This document shows, piece by piece, positions 1 through 5,996 of a stretch of DNA of 8,303 nt. The position numbers and the translations under genes are program-made. The notes under the pieces were generated by a model. That model made no database searches. It saw only the letters and a list, made by a program, of their open reading frames with translations, and was not told where the DNA came from. Numbering within the stretch: the stretch's first letter is position 1; every line of letters begins with the position of its first letter. Source of the stretch: Desulfococcus sp. (GTDB lineage: Bacteria; Desulfobacterota; Desulfobacteria; Desulfobacterales; Desulfosalsimonadaceae); contig JAHECJ010000069.1 of assembly GCA_024641805.1 (NCBI GenBank), positions 1 to 8,303 of the forward strand, given 5' to 3'.

Positions 1-140
1 TATGGACGACGGCCATTGCCGCCTCCAGGTATGATCTGGCGTCCGATCCGGTATTTACCAATAATGCGATTATGCCCTGCCGGCCGTCGGAGTTCGAATG
101 GGAGGAGTTGGCAAGGTTGAAAAATCTGGTTAAGTCATAA
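1..140 (+). CDS. 3' end of an unidentified protein-coding gene
   Basis: The frame ending in TAA at 138-140 is open to the left edge and gives 45 complete codons. The visible tail begins WTTAIAASRYDL, passes through NNAIMPCRPSEFEW and ends ARLKNLVKS. The composition is ordinary for a soluble globular protein, with an acidic/aromatic EFEWEEL stretch, one cysteine and no membrane segment. I do not recognise the family. It is the only plus-strand gene in the window and converges on transketolase across a 304-bp repeat-bearing gap. No clear T-tract hairpin follows the stop. The call as coding rests on the uninterrupted frame and protein-like composition over only 46 codons, so it is moderate. Confidence 0.55.
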   Translation, partial: WTTAIAASRYDLASDPVFTNNAIMPCRPSEFEWEELARLKNLVKS

Positions 141-173
141 CAAGGAATCGCTGCTATCCTTTTGGTTTTGGCA

Positions 174-201
174 TCAGGCTTCAGTGTTCAGGTGTCAGTA
201 T
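174..201 (+). repeat. Left degenerate heptamer array (TCAGNNN x4)
   Basis: TCAG recurs with an exact 7-base period at 174, 181, 188 and 195, giving units TCAGGCT, TCAGTGT, TCAGGTG and TCAGTAT. The units read on the plus strand. The right-hand array (371-447) begins with the reverse complement of the same motif, so the two arrays face each other in inverted orientation. Such short tandem heptamers are known from bacterial intergenic repeats (the cyanobacterial STRR type is the best known); assignment to any named family is not possible from this window. Confidence 0.7.
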
Positions 202-389
202 AATTTTACCTGCATATCCACATTAATTACGTTGATTCCAATGTCCGTAATTAATTCAATCACATGCAGGCGCGGAGGCCTGCACTACGAAGTTTTGTGA
301 TTAACTCCGTAGGGTCGGGCACCGTGCCGACCGTCTAACTTAATCGAAGTGGATAACCAAATAATTTTATCCTGACACCCGACACCTGA
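181..389. repeat. Imperfect palindromic, MITE-like element with about 51-bp arms
   Basis: The segment 181-231 aligns without gaps to the reverse complement of 339-389, matching at about 36 of 51 positions by hand. Shared blocks include GGTGTCAG, ATAA, TATCCAC and TTA. Nested inside are an exact 10-bp inverted repeat (ATTAATTACG at 222-231 with CGTAATTAAT at 246-255), a 7-bp one (TGCAGGC 265-271 with GCCTGCA 278-284), AATCAC (258-263) with GTGATT (297-302), and a GC-rich palindrome at 313-332 (GGTCGG...CCGACC). There is no ORF inside. The size and structure suit a non-autonomous mobile or REP-like element. No target-site duplication was identified and no transposase is nearby, so mobility is inference. 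Confidence 0.6.
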
Positions 390-447
390 AACCTTTATTT
401 TTCCATCTTCAACCTTAGACTTTTAGCCTTATACCTTCTACCTTTTA
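371..447 (-). repeat. Right degenerate heptamer array, 11 units in register
   Basis: Eleven consecutive 7-mers stay in one register on the plus strand, starting at 371, 378, 385, 392, 399, 406, 413, 420, 427, 434 and 441. Examples are CCTGACA, CCCGACA, CCTGAAA, CCTTTAT, CCTTAGA, CCTTATA, CCTTCTA and CCTTTTA. The dominant form is CCTTNNA, equivalent to an AAGG-type repeat on the minus strand. Units 5, 6 and 8 are the most degraded. The last unit covers the transketolase stop codon (445-447), so the array extends right up to the coding end. The first three units also form the outer arm of the palindrome at 181-389. Confidence 0.7.
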
Positions 448-2460
448 TTTCCCAATCACCTTCATTGCGGTTTCCACGATGTTGTCGGCAGTGAACCCGA
501 AATTTTCCAAAACGGTTCCGCCGGGGGCGGATGCTCCGAACGTTGAAATGCCGATAATCGTGCCGCTGTCACCGGTATATTTTTCCCATCCCAGGGGCAA
601 GCCGGCTTCCACGGCCACGCGTGCCTTCACAGCCGGCGGCAGGACACTGTCCTTGTAATCGATTGGCATTTTGTCAAACAATTCCCAACTGGGCATGCTC
701 ACCACCCTTGCGGTCACCCTTTTTTCCGCCAGTTTTTTTGCCGCTTCAATGCTGATGCCGACTTCCGATCCGGAAGCGATGAGGATCACGTCCGGTGTGC
801 CGTCGGAGTCGGCCAGCACATAGGCTCCTTTTTCGAGCATGTCGGCGGGCGGAAATTCGCTTCGGTCGATGAGTGGCAGCTTTTGGCGGCTCAGAATCAG
901 CGCGGTGGGTGTACTTTTGGACTTGATGGCATGGCGCCACGCAGCAGCAGTTTCCGTGGCATCCGCCGGACGGATTACCGTCAGATTAGGGATCATGCGC
1001 AACGATGTAAGGTGTTCCACCGGCTGATGCGTCGGGCCGTCTTCACCCACCGCAACGCTGTCATGCGTAAACACATAGATAACCGGCTGGTTCATCAGGG
1101 CAGCCAGTCGGATCGATGGCCGCATGTAGTCGGCAAAAACCAGAAATGTGCCGCCGAAGGGCCGCAGCCTATGCAGGCTCATTCCATTTAATATGCCGCC
1201 CATGGCATGTTCGCGAACGCCGAAACGGATATTCCGACCGCTGTAACTGTCTTTCTGGAACTCGGAAGACCCGTTGATGAATGTTTTATTTGATGGCGCG
1301 AGATCCGCGGAACCGCCTATTAATGAAGGGAGTTTGCTTGCCGCGGCATTTAAAACCGTGCCGGATGCGCTGCGGGTGGCAATCGCCCCTTTGCTGTCTG
1401 AAAAATCCGGGAGCGCGGCTTCCCATTGGTCACCGTATGACCCGGCCATCATCGCCTTCCATTGGGCAGCCAGATCCGGGAATTGATTTTGATAAGCATC
1501 AAACAGTGCTTTCCACTTCTTTTCGGTTTCGGCGCCTTTTTTGGCCAACGTTCGGCAATGGTCCAGCACCCCTTCCGGAACACAGAACAGTTCGTCTGGC
1601 AGGCACCCCAGGCATTGTTTTGTCAGTTTCACTTCTTCTTCCCCCAGGGGAGCGCCGTGGGCGTCCGCCGTGTCCTGTTTGTTGGGGCTGCCGAAGGCAA
1701 TATGGGTCCGGAGCTTGATCAGAGATGGTTTCTCTGTTTCATTTATTGCCGTATCGATGGCATTGCTGATTTCTTTCAGGTCGTTCCCGTCTTTCACGGT
1801 GATGACCTGCCATTTGTAAGCTTGAAAACGGAGGGCCACATCTTCGGTAAACGTAATATCCGTGCTTCCTTCAATGGAAATACGATTGTCATCATACAGG
1901 CAGATTAATTTTGAAAGCCCCAGATGGCCCGCCAGGGAAGCGGCCTCTGAAGTGATGCCTTCCATCATGTCCCCGTCACCGCACATTACGAAGGTATTAT
2001 GATTGATAATTTCCTGACCGGGCTGGTTGAACAGGCTGGATAGATGGCGTTCCGCCATGGCCATTCCAACGGCATTGGTAAATCCCTGGCCCAGTGGCCC
2101 GGTGGTTGTTTCTACGCCGATGGTATGCCCGTATTCCGGATGGCCCGGTGTTTTGCTGCCCCATTGTCTGAAGTTTTTAATATCATCCAAAGTCAAGCCA
2201 TAACCGGTAAGGTAGAGCAGACTGTAAAGCAGCATGGAAGCGTGGCCGCCTGAAAGGACAAAGCGGTCCCGGTCATACCAGTCCGGATTTTTGGGGTTGT
2301 GTTTTAAAAAACGGGTCCAGAGAACATAGGCAGCCGGTGCAAGTCCCATCGGCGCGCCGGGATGGCCGGAGTTTGCTCTCTGGATCGCATCCATGGAAAG
2401 GGTGCGAATGGTATTCACGCACAGGGTGTCAATTTCTAATCCGGCCGGGCATTCTTTCAT
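445..2460 (-). CDS. tkt: Transketolase
   Basis: This thiamine-diphosphate enzyme of the cytosol transfers two-carbon ketol units between sugar phosphates in the non-oxidative pentose phosphate (and Calvin-type) reactions. At 671 residues it is full length for the family. The N-terminal cofactor domain shows SGHPG at 31-35, GGH at 71-73, GPLGQG at 121-126 and the ThDP/metal motif GDGDMMEG at 161-168, followed by the paired Asn at 192. DAHG sits at 266-269. The middle domain has GSADLAPSN at 383-391, REHAM with catalytic Glu417, THDS at 465-468 and GEDGPTHQP at 472-480. The C-terminal domain ends EAGLPLGWEKY...GFTADNIV. The start is supported by AAAGGAG 9 bases upstream (2470-2476 on the plus strand). 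The 59-bp AT-rich gap behind the radical SAM gene allows either co-transcription or a private promoter. The stop codon lies inside a heptamer array. No key residue is missing. Confidence 0.98.
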   Translation of the reverse strand: MKECPAGLEIDTLCVNTIRTLSMDAIQRANSGHPGAPMGLAPAAYVLWTRFLKHNPKNPDWYDRDRFVLSGGHASMLLYSLLYLTGYGLTLDDIKNFRQWGSKTPGHPEYGHTIGVETTTGPLGQGFTNAVGMAMAERHLSSLFNQPGQEIINHNTFVMCGDGDMMEGITSEAASLAGHLGLSKLICLYDDNRISIEGSTDITFTEDVALRFQAYKWQVITVKDGNDLKEISNAIDTAINETEKPSLIKLRTHIAFGSPNKQDTADAHGAPLGEEEVKLTKQCLGCLPDELFCVPEGVLDHCRTLAKKGAETEKKWKALFDAYQNQFPDLAAQWKAMMAGSYGDQWEAALPDFSDSKGAIATRSASGTVLNAAASKLPSLIGGSADLAPSNKTFINGSSEFQKDSYSGRNIRFGVREHAMGGILNGMSLHRLRPFGGTFLVFADYMRPSIRLAALMNQPVIYVFTHDSVAVGEDGPTHQPVEHLTSLRMIPNLTVIRPADATETAAAWRHAIKSKSTPTALILSRQKLPLIDRSEFPPADMLEKGAYVLADSDGTPDVILIASGSEVGISIEAAKKLAEKRVTARVVSMPSWELFDKMPIDYKDSVLPPAVKARVAVEAGLPLGWEKYTGDSGTIIGISTFGASAPGGTVLENFGFTADNIVETAMKVIGK

Positions 2461-2519
2461 CTCGAACTTCTCCTTTAAAATTAGTATTTATTTGATATTT
2501 TTCTTGTAAAATAAAATGA

Positions 2520-3389
2520 TTAAAGTGCTCTTAAAAATTCAGGCTTTAATCTCACCCGTCCACTCAGGGCTTCGTCGATTAAATGGAGCGTTTTTTGTTT
2601 TTCTTCCGGGAATTTGGCCCGGATAGGGAGATAATTGGACGCGTGATTGGCATGAAACAGTCCGTTCGACAATTCGGTATGTTCAATCATGGTCCGGATT
2701 TCCCGAAGCATCTCAATGGGTTCGAGTAATGGAAATTTTCCGGACTCATAGTCATCATACAGCGGTGTGCCCGGGATCAGCATCAGGCTGAGCGCCCCGA
2801 CATATTCGGGGTCAATGGCTGTTAAGACTTTTCCGGTGGCTTCCGCATGGATCTGCGAACGCTCCCGTCCGGCAATCCCTAATAGGACTGTTATGGAAAG
2901 CGCGACGCCTGCGGTGCGGATTTTCTTGCCCACCTCGATCATCGTGTCGGCCGTCGCCCCCTTGTGAATGTTTTTCAAGGTTACGTCATCTCCGGTTTCA
3001 AGCCCCAGATAGGCGATGCCGAGTCCCAGATCGTGAAGCTCTTTCAACTGTTCTTCGGTTTTCATTTTGATCCCTTTGGAATTCGCATAAAGTCCGACAC
3101 GTTTCACCCAGGGGAGCTGTTTTTTGATTTCGGTTAGCATCATCACCAGTCTTTTTTGGGGAATGATGAGCGCATCCCCGTCGCAGATAAAAAGCCGGTC
3201 CTGGTTTCTGCAGTATTGGGCGGCAAACGCAATGTCCGCCAGAATGATGTCGTCGGATTTGATTTTAAACCGTTCGCCCTTATAAGCGCCGCAAAAGGTG
3301 CATTTATTATGGGAGCACCCCACGGTGGCCTGAAGCAGTATGCTGTATGCCTCGCTCGGCGGTCGGATCATATTGCCTTCATAATGCAT
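2520..3389 (-). CDS. Radical SAM protein of unknown substrate
   Basis: The protein has 289 residues from the preferred start (MHYEGNMIRPPSEAYS). An upstream in-frame ATG at 3449 would add 20 residues that look non-conserved. The chosen ATG has AGGAGA nine bases before it. Near residue 25 the cluster motif is CSHNKCTFC, read directly from the DNA as CX4CX2C rather than the textbook CX3CX2C. It should bind a [4Fe-4S] cluster and S-adenosylmethionine and generate a 5'-deoxyadenosyl radical. Downstream are radical SAM barrel features: FICDGDALI, GLYANSKGI, YLGLETGDD (GE-like), the VLLGIAGRE strand and LMLIPGTPLYDDY. The tail contains NHASNYLPI, which I recall as typical of a widespread uncharacterised Elp3-like/COG1032-like group. 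There is no B12-binding or TRAM domain and no partner gene, so the substrate cannot be named. It may be co-transcribed with transketolase, but the functions show no obvious link. Confidence 0.88.
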   Translation of the reverse strand: MHYEGNMIRPPSEAYSILLQATVGCSHNKCTFCGAYKGERFKIKSDDIILADIAFAAQYCRNQDRLFICDGDALIIPQKRLVMMLTEIKKQLPWVKRVGLYANSKGIKMKTEEQLKELHDLGLGIAYLGLETGDDVTLKNIHKGATADTMIEVGKKIRTAGVALSITVLLGIAGRERSQIHAEATGKVLTAIDPEYVGALSLMLIPGTPLYDDYESGKFPLLEPIEMLREIRTMIEHTELSNGLFHANHASNYLPIRAKFPEEKQKTLHLIDEALSGRVRLKPEFLRAL

Positions 3390-3398
3390 TGTTTTATT

Positions 3399-3404
3399 TC
3401 TCCT
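3399..3404 (-). promoter_or_regulatory. Ribosome binding site fixing the radical SAM start
   Basis: AGGAGA on the minus strand lies 9 bases before the ATG at 3387-3389. The alternative ATG at 3447-3449 has no comparable purine-rich site before it, which is why the shorter protein is annotated. Confidence 0.75.
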
Positions 3405-3548
3405 GCCTGGTTTTTTATGATCAATCGAATTAGATGTATCAGCAAACAAATGAAAATTTCAATACTGAATGCAAAAAACCAACGCTCCTGATTACATTGG
3501 TTAAACAGGTACAATTCGTCGCAAGAGATCGGGGATTTATTTTTGTCT

Positions 3549-3564
3549 TTGAAAACGCTTTCAA
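3549..3564. promoter_or_regulatory. LacI-family-operator-like palindrome
   Basis: TTGAAAACGCTTTCAA has outer arms TTGAAA/TTTCAA in perfect dyad symmetry around a central CG, the typical layout of LacI-family operators, and it fits the cre-type pattern TGWAANCGNTNWCA. It sits about 160 bp before the radical SAM start and about 85 bp upstream of the candidate -35 site. No LacI-family regulator is in the window, so the binding protein is unknown and the call is only a motif match. Confidence 0.4.
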
Positions 3565-3691
3565 GAGGCGATGATAAAATTACAGGGATTGCATCGGGAT
3601 AAATAGAAATAATGGAGACAGATTTTACGGTTTACACGTGAAACTGAATACCTGTATGGATGAAAAAAATTAAGAGTTACCAGCTTTAAAT

Positions 3692-3726
3692 AAAAAAAGG
3701 GATGCCGGTTGGGCATCCCTTTTTTT
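3692..3726 (-). terminator. Rho-independent terminator after lipase 1
   Basis: A perfect 8-bp stem, GGGATGCC (3699-3706) with GGCATCCC (3712-3719), has a 5-base loop and is flanked by seven A and seven T. It therefore has a T-tract in either direction. It lies about 30 bp past the lipase 1 stop and isolates that gene from the radical SAM gene. Confidence 0.93.
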
Positions 3727-3755
3727 GTCGATTAATCTTTTATTAAACGAAGATA

Positions 3756-4655
3756 TTAGTACCCTCTGTTTTTCAGATCGCTGACGACATCAACATAAAA
3801 TTCCGGTGCGTCAAAACCCGGGGTAATACCGAACAGCTGACCGACAATATTCAAATGATCGCAACCAACGCTGTACCAGGCGGCATCCTCAATGCCCCGG
3901 AAGTTTCCCCATTTCGCGCTGTTTACGCTGACCAGACCGTCGTTGGCGCCTTCATATGCCAGCATGATCAGCCATGTGGGTTCAAGGATAACACTCGGGC
4001 AGGATGTTTTGGCTTTGGCAGCCCAGCTCTGATAGTAAATTCCGCCGACATTCGGAGTCTGGGGGTTGAATGTATTGATCATGTAAGGGCGGGTCATATT
4101 GTAGCCGTTTTCCAGGCTGTTAGGGTTGGTGTCGCCGAAAATAAAGGCGTAAACAAAATCAAGGGTGTCACCAACCAGCCATTCCAGGGAGTCCGGAACA
4201 ACGCCGACGATGACGTCAGCGACTGCACTCCCCCGGTGAGGACCGGCAATGCTGGTATGGCTTGCCACATATTGGCCAATGCCTAAATTGGAGATGGCGT
4301 CCCGGGTGTAAACCGTTCCGTGAGAATGTCCGATAACATTTAATTTTGCGGCGCCGGTGATGGCTTTAATCTGGAGAAACTGATTTTTAAAATCAATGGC
4401 TTTGTTGCGCGTGCTGTCCATTCCGTTGACAGAGGTGATGTAGACATTGGCGCCTTCATCTTCCAGGGCTCCCGGAATTCCCCACCAGTAATCCACAATG
4501 CCCAGAATTTCAGCAGATGCACCCATTCCGTGGGCCATGACAACCGGGAATTTTGTATCACATGTATAGCTGCTTCCACCGGCAAGAACATTTATGGGCA
4601 CTAAAAAAATGGCAGCTAAAAAAATTGTTAAACCGATTAAAGTCAGCTTTTTCAT
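3756..4655 (-). CDS. Secreted triacylglycerol lipase (alpha/beta hydrolase), copy 1
   Basis: This is a 299-residue exported lipase/esterase that should hydrolyse acylglycerol esters outside the cytoplasm. Residues 1-25 form a Sec signal peptide: KK, a hydrophobic core, then VLA before GG, with likely cleavage after Ala25. The mature part resembles Pseudomonas/Burkholderia family I lipases: FPVVMAHGMG (oxyanion region, near 36-45), VDYWWGIPGAL, and nucleophile elbow GHSHG with Ser111. IAGPHRGS is at 137-143, a hydrophobic lid-like stretch at 150-175, Asp239 in NDGLVSV and His267 in CDHLN. Together these form a Ser-Asp-His triad. Cys32, Cys219 and Cys265 are the only cysteines, and a 219-265 disulfide is plausible. 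The start has AGGGGG five bases before ATG. No lipase-specific foldase is in the window. It is monocistronic, with its own terminator and promoter region, and pairs with the paralogue at 5010-5909. Substrate chain length cannot be read from sequence. Confidence 0.92.
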   Translation of the reverse strand: MKKLTLIGLTIFLAAIFLVPINVLAGGSSYTCDTKFPVVMAHGMGASAEILGIVDYWWGIPGALEDEGANVYITSVNGMDSTRNKAIDFKNQFLQIKAITGAAKLNVIGHSHGTVYTRDAISNLGIGQYVASHTSIAGPHRGSAVADVIVGVVPDSLEWLVGDTLDFVYAFIFGDTNPNSLENGYNMTRPYMINTFNPQTPNVGGIYYQSWAAKAKTSCPSVILEPTWLIMLAYEGANDGLVSVNSAKWGNFRGIEDAAWYSVGCDHLNIVGQLFGITPGFDAPEFYVDVVSDLKNRGY

Positions 4656-4704
4656 GTTTCCCCCTGAATTAAAATTACAAAAAAAATATTTGCTTGGTTT
4701 TGCG

Positions 4705-4732
4705 AATCAGGATTTTAAAGTTGATCCTGATT
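4705..4732. repeat. 9-bp inverted repeat in the lipase 1 leader
   Basis: AATCAGGAT (4705-4713) pairs perfectly with ATCCTGATT (4724-4732) across a 10-base loop. In the minus-strand transcript it would be a hairpin in the 5' untranslated leader, about 50-78 bases before the lipase 1 start. The matching place in the lipase 2 leader keeps parts of the sequence (CTTTAAA, GATT) but has lost the stem. On the plus strand it is followed by T residues and looks like a terminator, yet no plus-strand gene feeds it. Confidence 0.6.
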
Positions 4733-4738
4733 TTTTTG

Positions 4739-4755
4739 TGTAAACAACGTTTAGA
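4739..4755. promoter_or_regulatory. Candidate operator, lipase 1 copy
   Basis: TGTAAACAACGTTTAGA matches the perfect palindrome upstream of lipase 2 at 14 of 17 positions. It lies 83-100 bp before the lipase 1 start and 26 bp from the shared -35-like element, against 27 bp in the other copy. Conservation of sequence and spacing in front of both paralogues is the support; the regulator is unknown. Confidence 0.5.
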
Positions 4756-4787
4756 TATACTTTGACGTAAAGGTTAAGTTAAGTCAA
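4754..4787 (-). promoter_or_regulatory. Candidate promoter of lipase 1
   Basis: Two overlapping -35 choices exist on the minus strand: TTGACT (4782-4787), which matches lipase 2 in position, and TTAACT (4777-4782), which has TATATC (4754-4759) at a 17-base spacing. The -10 element for the first choice is poor. The placement rests mostly on alignment with the better lipase 2 promoter. Confidence 0.35.
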
Positions 4788-4789
4788 TA

Positions 4790-4805
4790 GGGGAAACCCT
4801 GAAAT
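4790..4805. promoter_or_regulatory. Conserved GGGGAAACCCTGAAAT box, lipase 1 copy
   Basis: This 16-base stretch is identical to 6028-6043 upstream of lipase 2 and sits two bases from the TTGA-type -35 element in both. The core has partial dyad symmetry (AGGG-GAAA-CCCT). A site abutting -35 is where an activator of sigma-70 promoters usually binds; that role is inferred. Confidence 0.5.
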
Positions 4806-4937
4806 GCATCTTCGAAAAACCTGATTTTTTTCTTATCGGGTTGTTGAAAAACGTTATGAGCGTCAGTTTTAACGCCTTATAGTTAAGAGCAATTTTTTTA
4901 ACAGCCTGGTAAAGCATTTATTGGTGACGGAACAATT

Positions 4938-4968
4938 AAAAAAGGGTGCTGTACGGCACCCTTTTTTT
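4938..4968 (-). terminator. Rho-independent terminator after lipase 2
   Basis: A stem of GGGTGC (4944-4949) with GCACCC (4956-4961) has a 6-base loop and is flanked by six A and seven T, so it could work in both directions. It lies about 40 bp past the lipase 2 stop and separates that gene from lipase 1. Confidence 0.9.
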
Positions 4969-5009
4969 GTCAATGCGTTGAATTTTAGTTTACATCATTG
5001 AGTTTGTGA

Positions 5010-5909
5010 TCAGTATCCTCTGTTTTTCAGGTCGCTGACGATATCTACATAAAATTCCGGCGCGTCAAAACCCGGGGTGATGCCGAAGAGTTGATCCACA
5101 ATATTTGCATGGTCGCATCCGGGGCTGTACCAGGCGGCATCCTCGACACCGCGGAAGTTTCCCCATTTTGCGCTGTTTACGCTGACCAGACCGTCATTAT
5201 CGCCTTCATACGCCAGCATGACCAGCCATGTGGGGGCCAGGACAACGCTCGGACATCCGATTTTCGCCTTAGCAGCCCAGCTCTGATAGTAAATTCCGCC
5301 GATATTCGGAGTCTGGGGGTTGAATACGTTTTGCATATAGGGCCGGGTCAGGTCATACCCGTTTTGCAGGCTGTTGGGGTTGGTGTCGCCGAAAATGAAT
5401 GTATATAAGAAATCAACCGTATCTCCTACCAGCCATTCCATTGAATTCGGAACAACGCCGACAACAATGTCCGCGAGCGCGCTTCCGCGGTGAGGGCCGG
5501 CAATGCTGGTATAGCTTTGCACATAGGGGTAAAGTCCCAGGTTGGAGATGGCGTCCCGGGTATAGAGAGTCCCGTGGGAATGCGCAATAATATTGAGCTT
5601 CTTTGCGCCGGTAATCGCTTTAATCTGAAGAAACTGGTTTTTGAAATCAGTGGCTTTGGCCCGGGTGCTGTCCATGCCGTTCACGGAAGTAATAAACACA
5701 TCTGCGCCTTCGTTTTCCAGAGCTTCCGGAATCCCCCACCAGTAATCCACAATGCCGAATACTTTTGCTGAAAACCCCATGCCGTGAGCCATGACGATGG
5801 GATACTTTGTATCACATGTATAGCTGCTTCCGCCGGCAAGGCCGCTGACCGGCAGCAGGAAAATGACGGTTAATAAGATGGATATACTGATTACTGATCG
5901 CTTTTGCAT
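5010..5909 (-). CDS. Secreted triacylglycerol lipase (alpha/beta hydrolase), copy 2
   Basis: This is a tandem paralogue of the lipase at 3756-4655, with the same length (299) and a gapless alignment. I count about 228 of 274 identical residues after the signal peptide, but only about 11 of 25 within it. The signal peptide ends SGLA before GG. The expected triad is Ser111, Asp239 (NDGLVSV) and His267 (CDHAN), and cysteines 32, 219 and 265 are kept. The nucleophile elbow reads AHSHG instead of GHSHG, confirmed in the DNA as GCG-CAT-TCC. Such an Ala-for-Gly elbow is known in Bacillus-type lipases, so activity is still expected. Substitutions cluster around the lid-like region (150-170) and near 41-50, which could tune substrate preference. 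AAGGGGG precedes the ATG by six bases. The gene has its own promoter region and terminator. Confidence 0.92.
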   Translation of the reverse strand: MQKRSVISISILLTVIFLLPVSGLAGGSSYTCDTKYPIVMAHGMGFSAKVFGIVDYWWGIPEALENEGADVFITSVNGMDSTRAKATDFKNQFLQIKAITGAKKLNIIAHSHGTLYTRDAISNLGLYPYVQSYTSIAGPHRGSALADIVVGVVPNSMEWLVGDTVDFLYTFIFGDTNPNSLQNGYDLTRPYMQNVFNPQTPNIGGIYYQSWAAKAKIGCPSVVLAPTWLVMLAYEGDNDGLVSVNSAKWGNFRGVEDAAWYSPGCDHANIVDQLFGITPGFDAPEFYVDIVSDLKNRGY

Positions 5910-5975
5910 TGTTTCCCCCTTGAACCTAAGTTATTTTTGAAATCAAAGATTTAAAGTTTAATCGTTACTTTTATA

Positions 5976-5992
5976 TGTAAACATTGTTTACA
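5976..5992. promoter_or_regulatory. Perfect 17-bp palindromic operator candidate, lipase 2 copy
   Basis: TGTAAACATTGTTTACA is an exact 8-1-8 palindrome. With the promoter proposed at 5997-6025 it would overlap the transcription start, a classic repressor position. A 14/17 copy stands before lipase 1. I do not know a regulator with exactly this site. Confidence 0.6.
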
Positions 5993-5996
5993 AAAG

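Larger units (their letters stand above)
141..444. other. Repeat-rich convergent intergenic region
   Basis: This 304-bp gap between two converging genes has no plausible gene. It holds a short heptamer array (174-201), a large imperfect palindrome (181-389) with internal hairpins, and a longer heptamer array (371-447); each is listed separately. Neither flanking gene has an obvious rho-independent terminator of the hairpin-plus-T-tract type here, so the palindromes may act as the transcript ends for both. That last point is inference. Confidence 0.7.
3390..3691. other. Intergenic region upstream of the radical SAM gene
   Basis: This is AT-rich DNA between the radical SAM start and the lipase 1 terminator. 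The reading frames are short and none is convincing. It contains the radical SAM ribosome site, a weak sigma-70-like candidate on the minus strand (TTGAAA at 3457-3462 and TACATC at 3433-3438, spacer 18) and a LacI-operator-like palindrome at 3549-3564. I see nothing else with structure strong enough to name. Confidence 0.5.
4656..5009. other. Intergenic region between the two lipase genes
   Basis: These 354 bp hold the control region of lipase 1 (about 4700-4830) and the terminator of lipase 2 (4938-4968). Between them (about 4831-4935) is AT-rich DNA with no gene I can support. The piece GGGTTGTTGAAAAACG near 4838-4853 resembles ends of some insertion elements, but no partner end is visible. 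Confidence 0.6.

Noticed and set aside
174..447. CRISPR array
   Set aside because: The repeats are 7-base tandem units without spacers, and no cas gene is nearby.
1462..1908. Plus-strand 148-codon open frame opposite transketolase (and similar ones at 883-1191 and 1281-1718)
   Set aside because: Lies wholly inside the antisense of a well-conserved gene. The translation is low in recognisable motifs and rich in Cys, Pro and Arg runs typical of shadow frames.
3390..3449. Twenty-residue N-terminal extension of the radical SAM protein
   Set aside because: The extension has no good ribosome site and is poorly protein-like, whereas the ATG at 3387-3389 has AGGAGA at ideal spacing and begins where family similarity begins.
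4094..4591. Minus-strand alternative frames within lipase 1
   Set aside because: They overlap the lipase coding frame, which has a signal peptide, full catalytic triad and a close paralogue.
4705..4738. Plus-strand rho-independent terminator
   Set aside because: The hairpin followed by T residues looks right, but no plus-strand gene precedes it. It more likely acts as a leader hairpin on the minus-strand transcript, or not at all.
4838..4853. Insertion-sequence end (GGGTTGTTGAAAAACG)
   Set aside because: The similarity is from memory only. No matching inverted end, target duplication or transposase remnant is visible.
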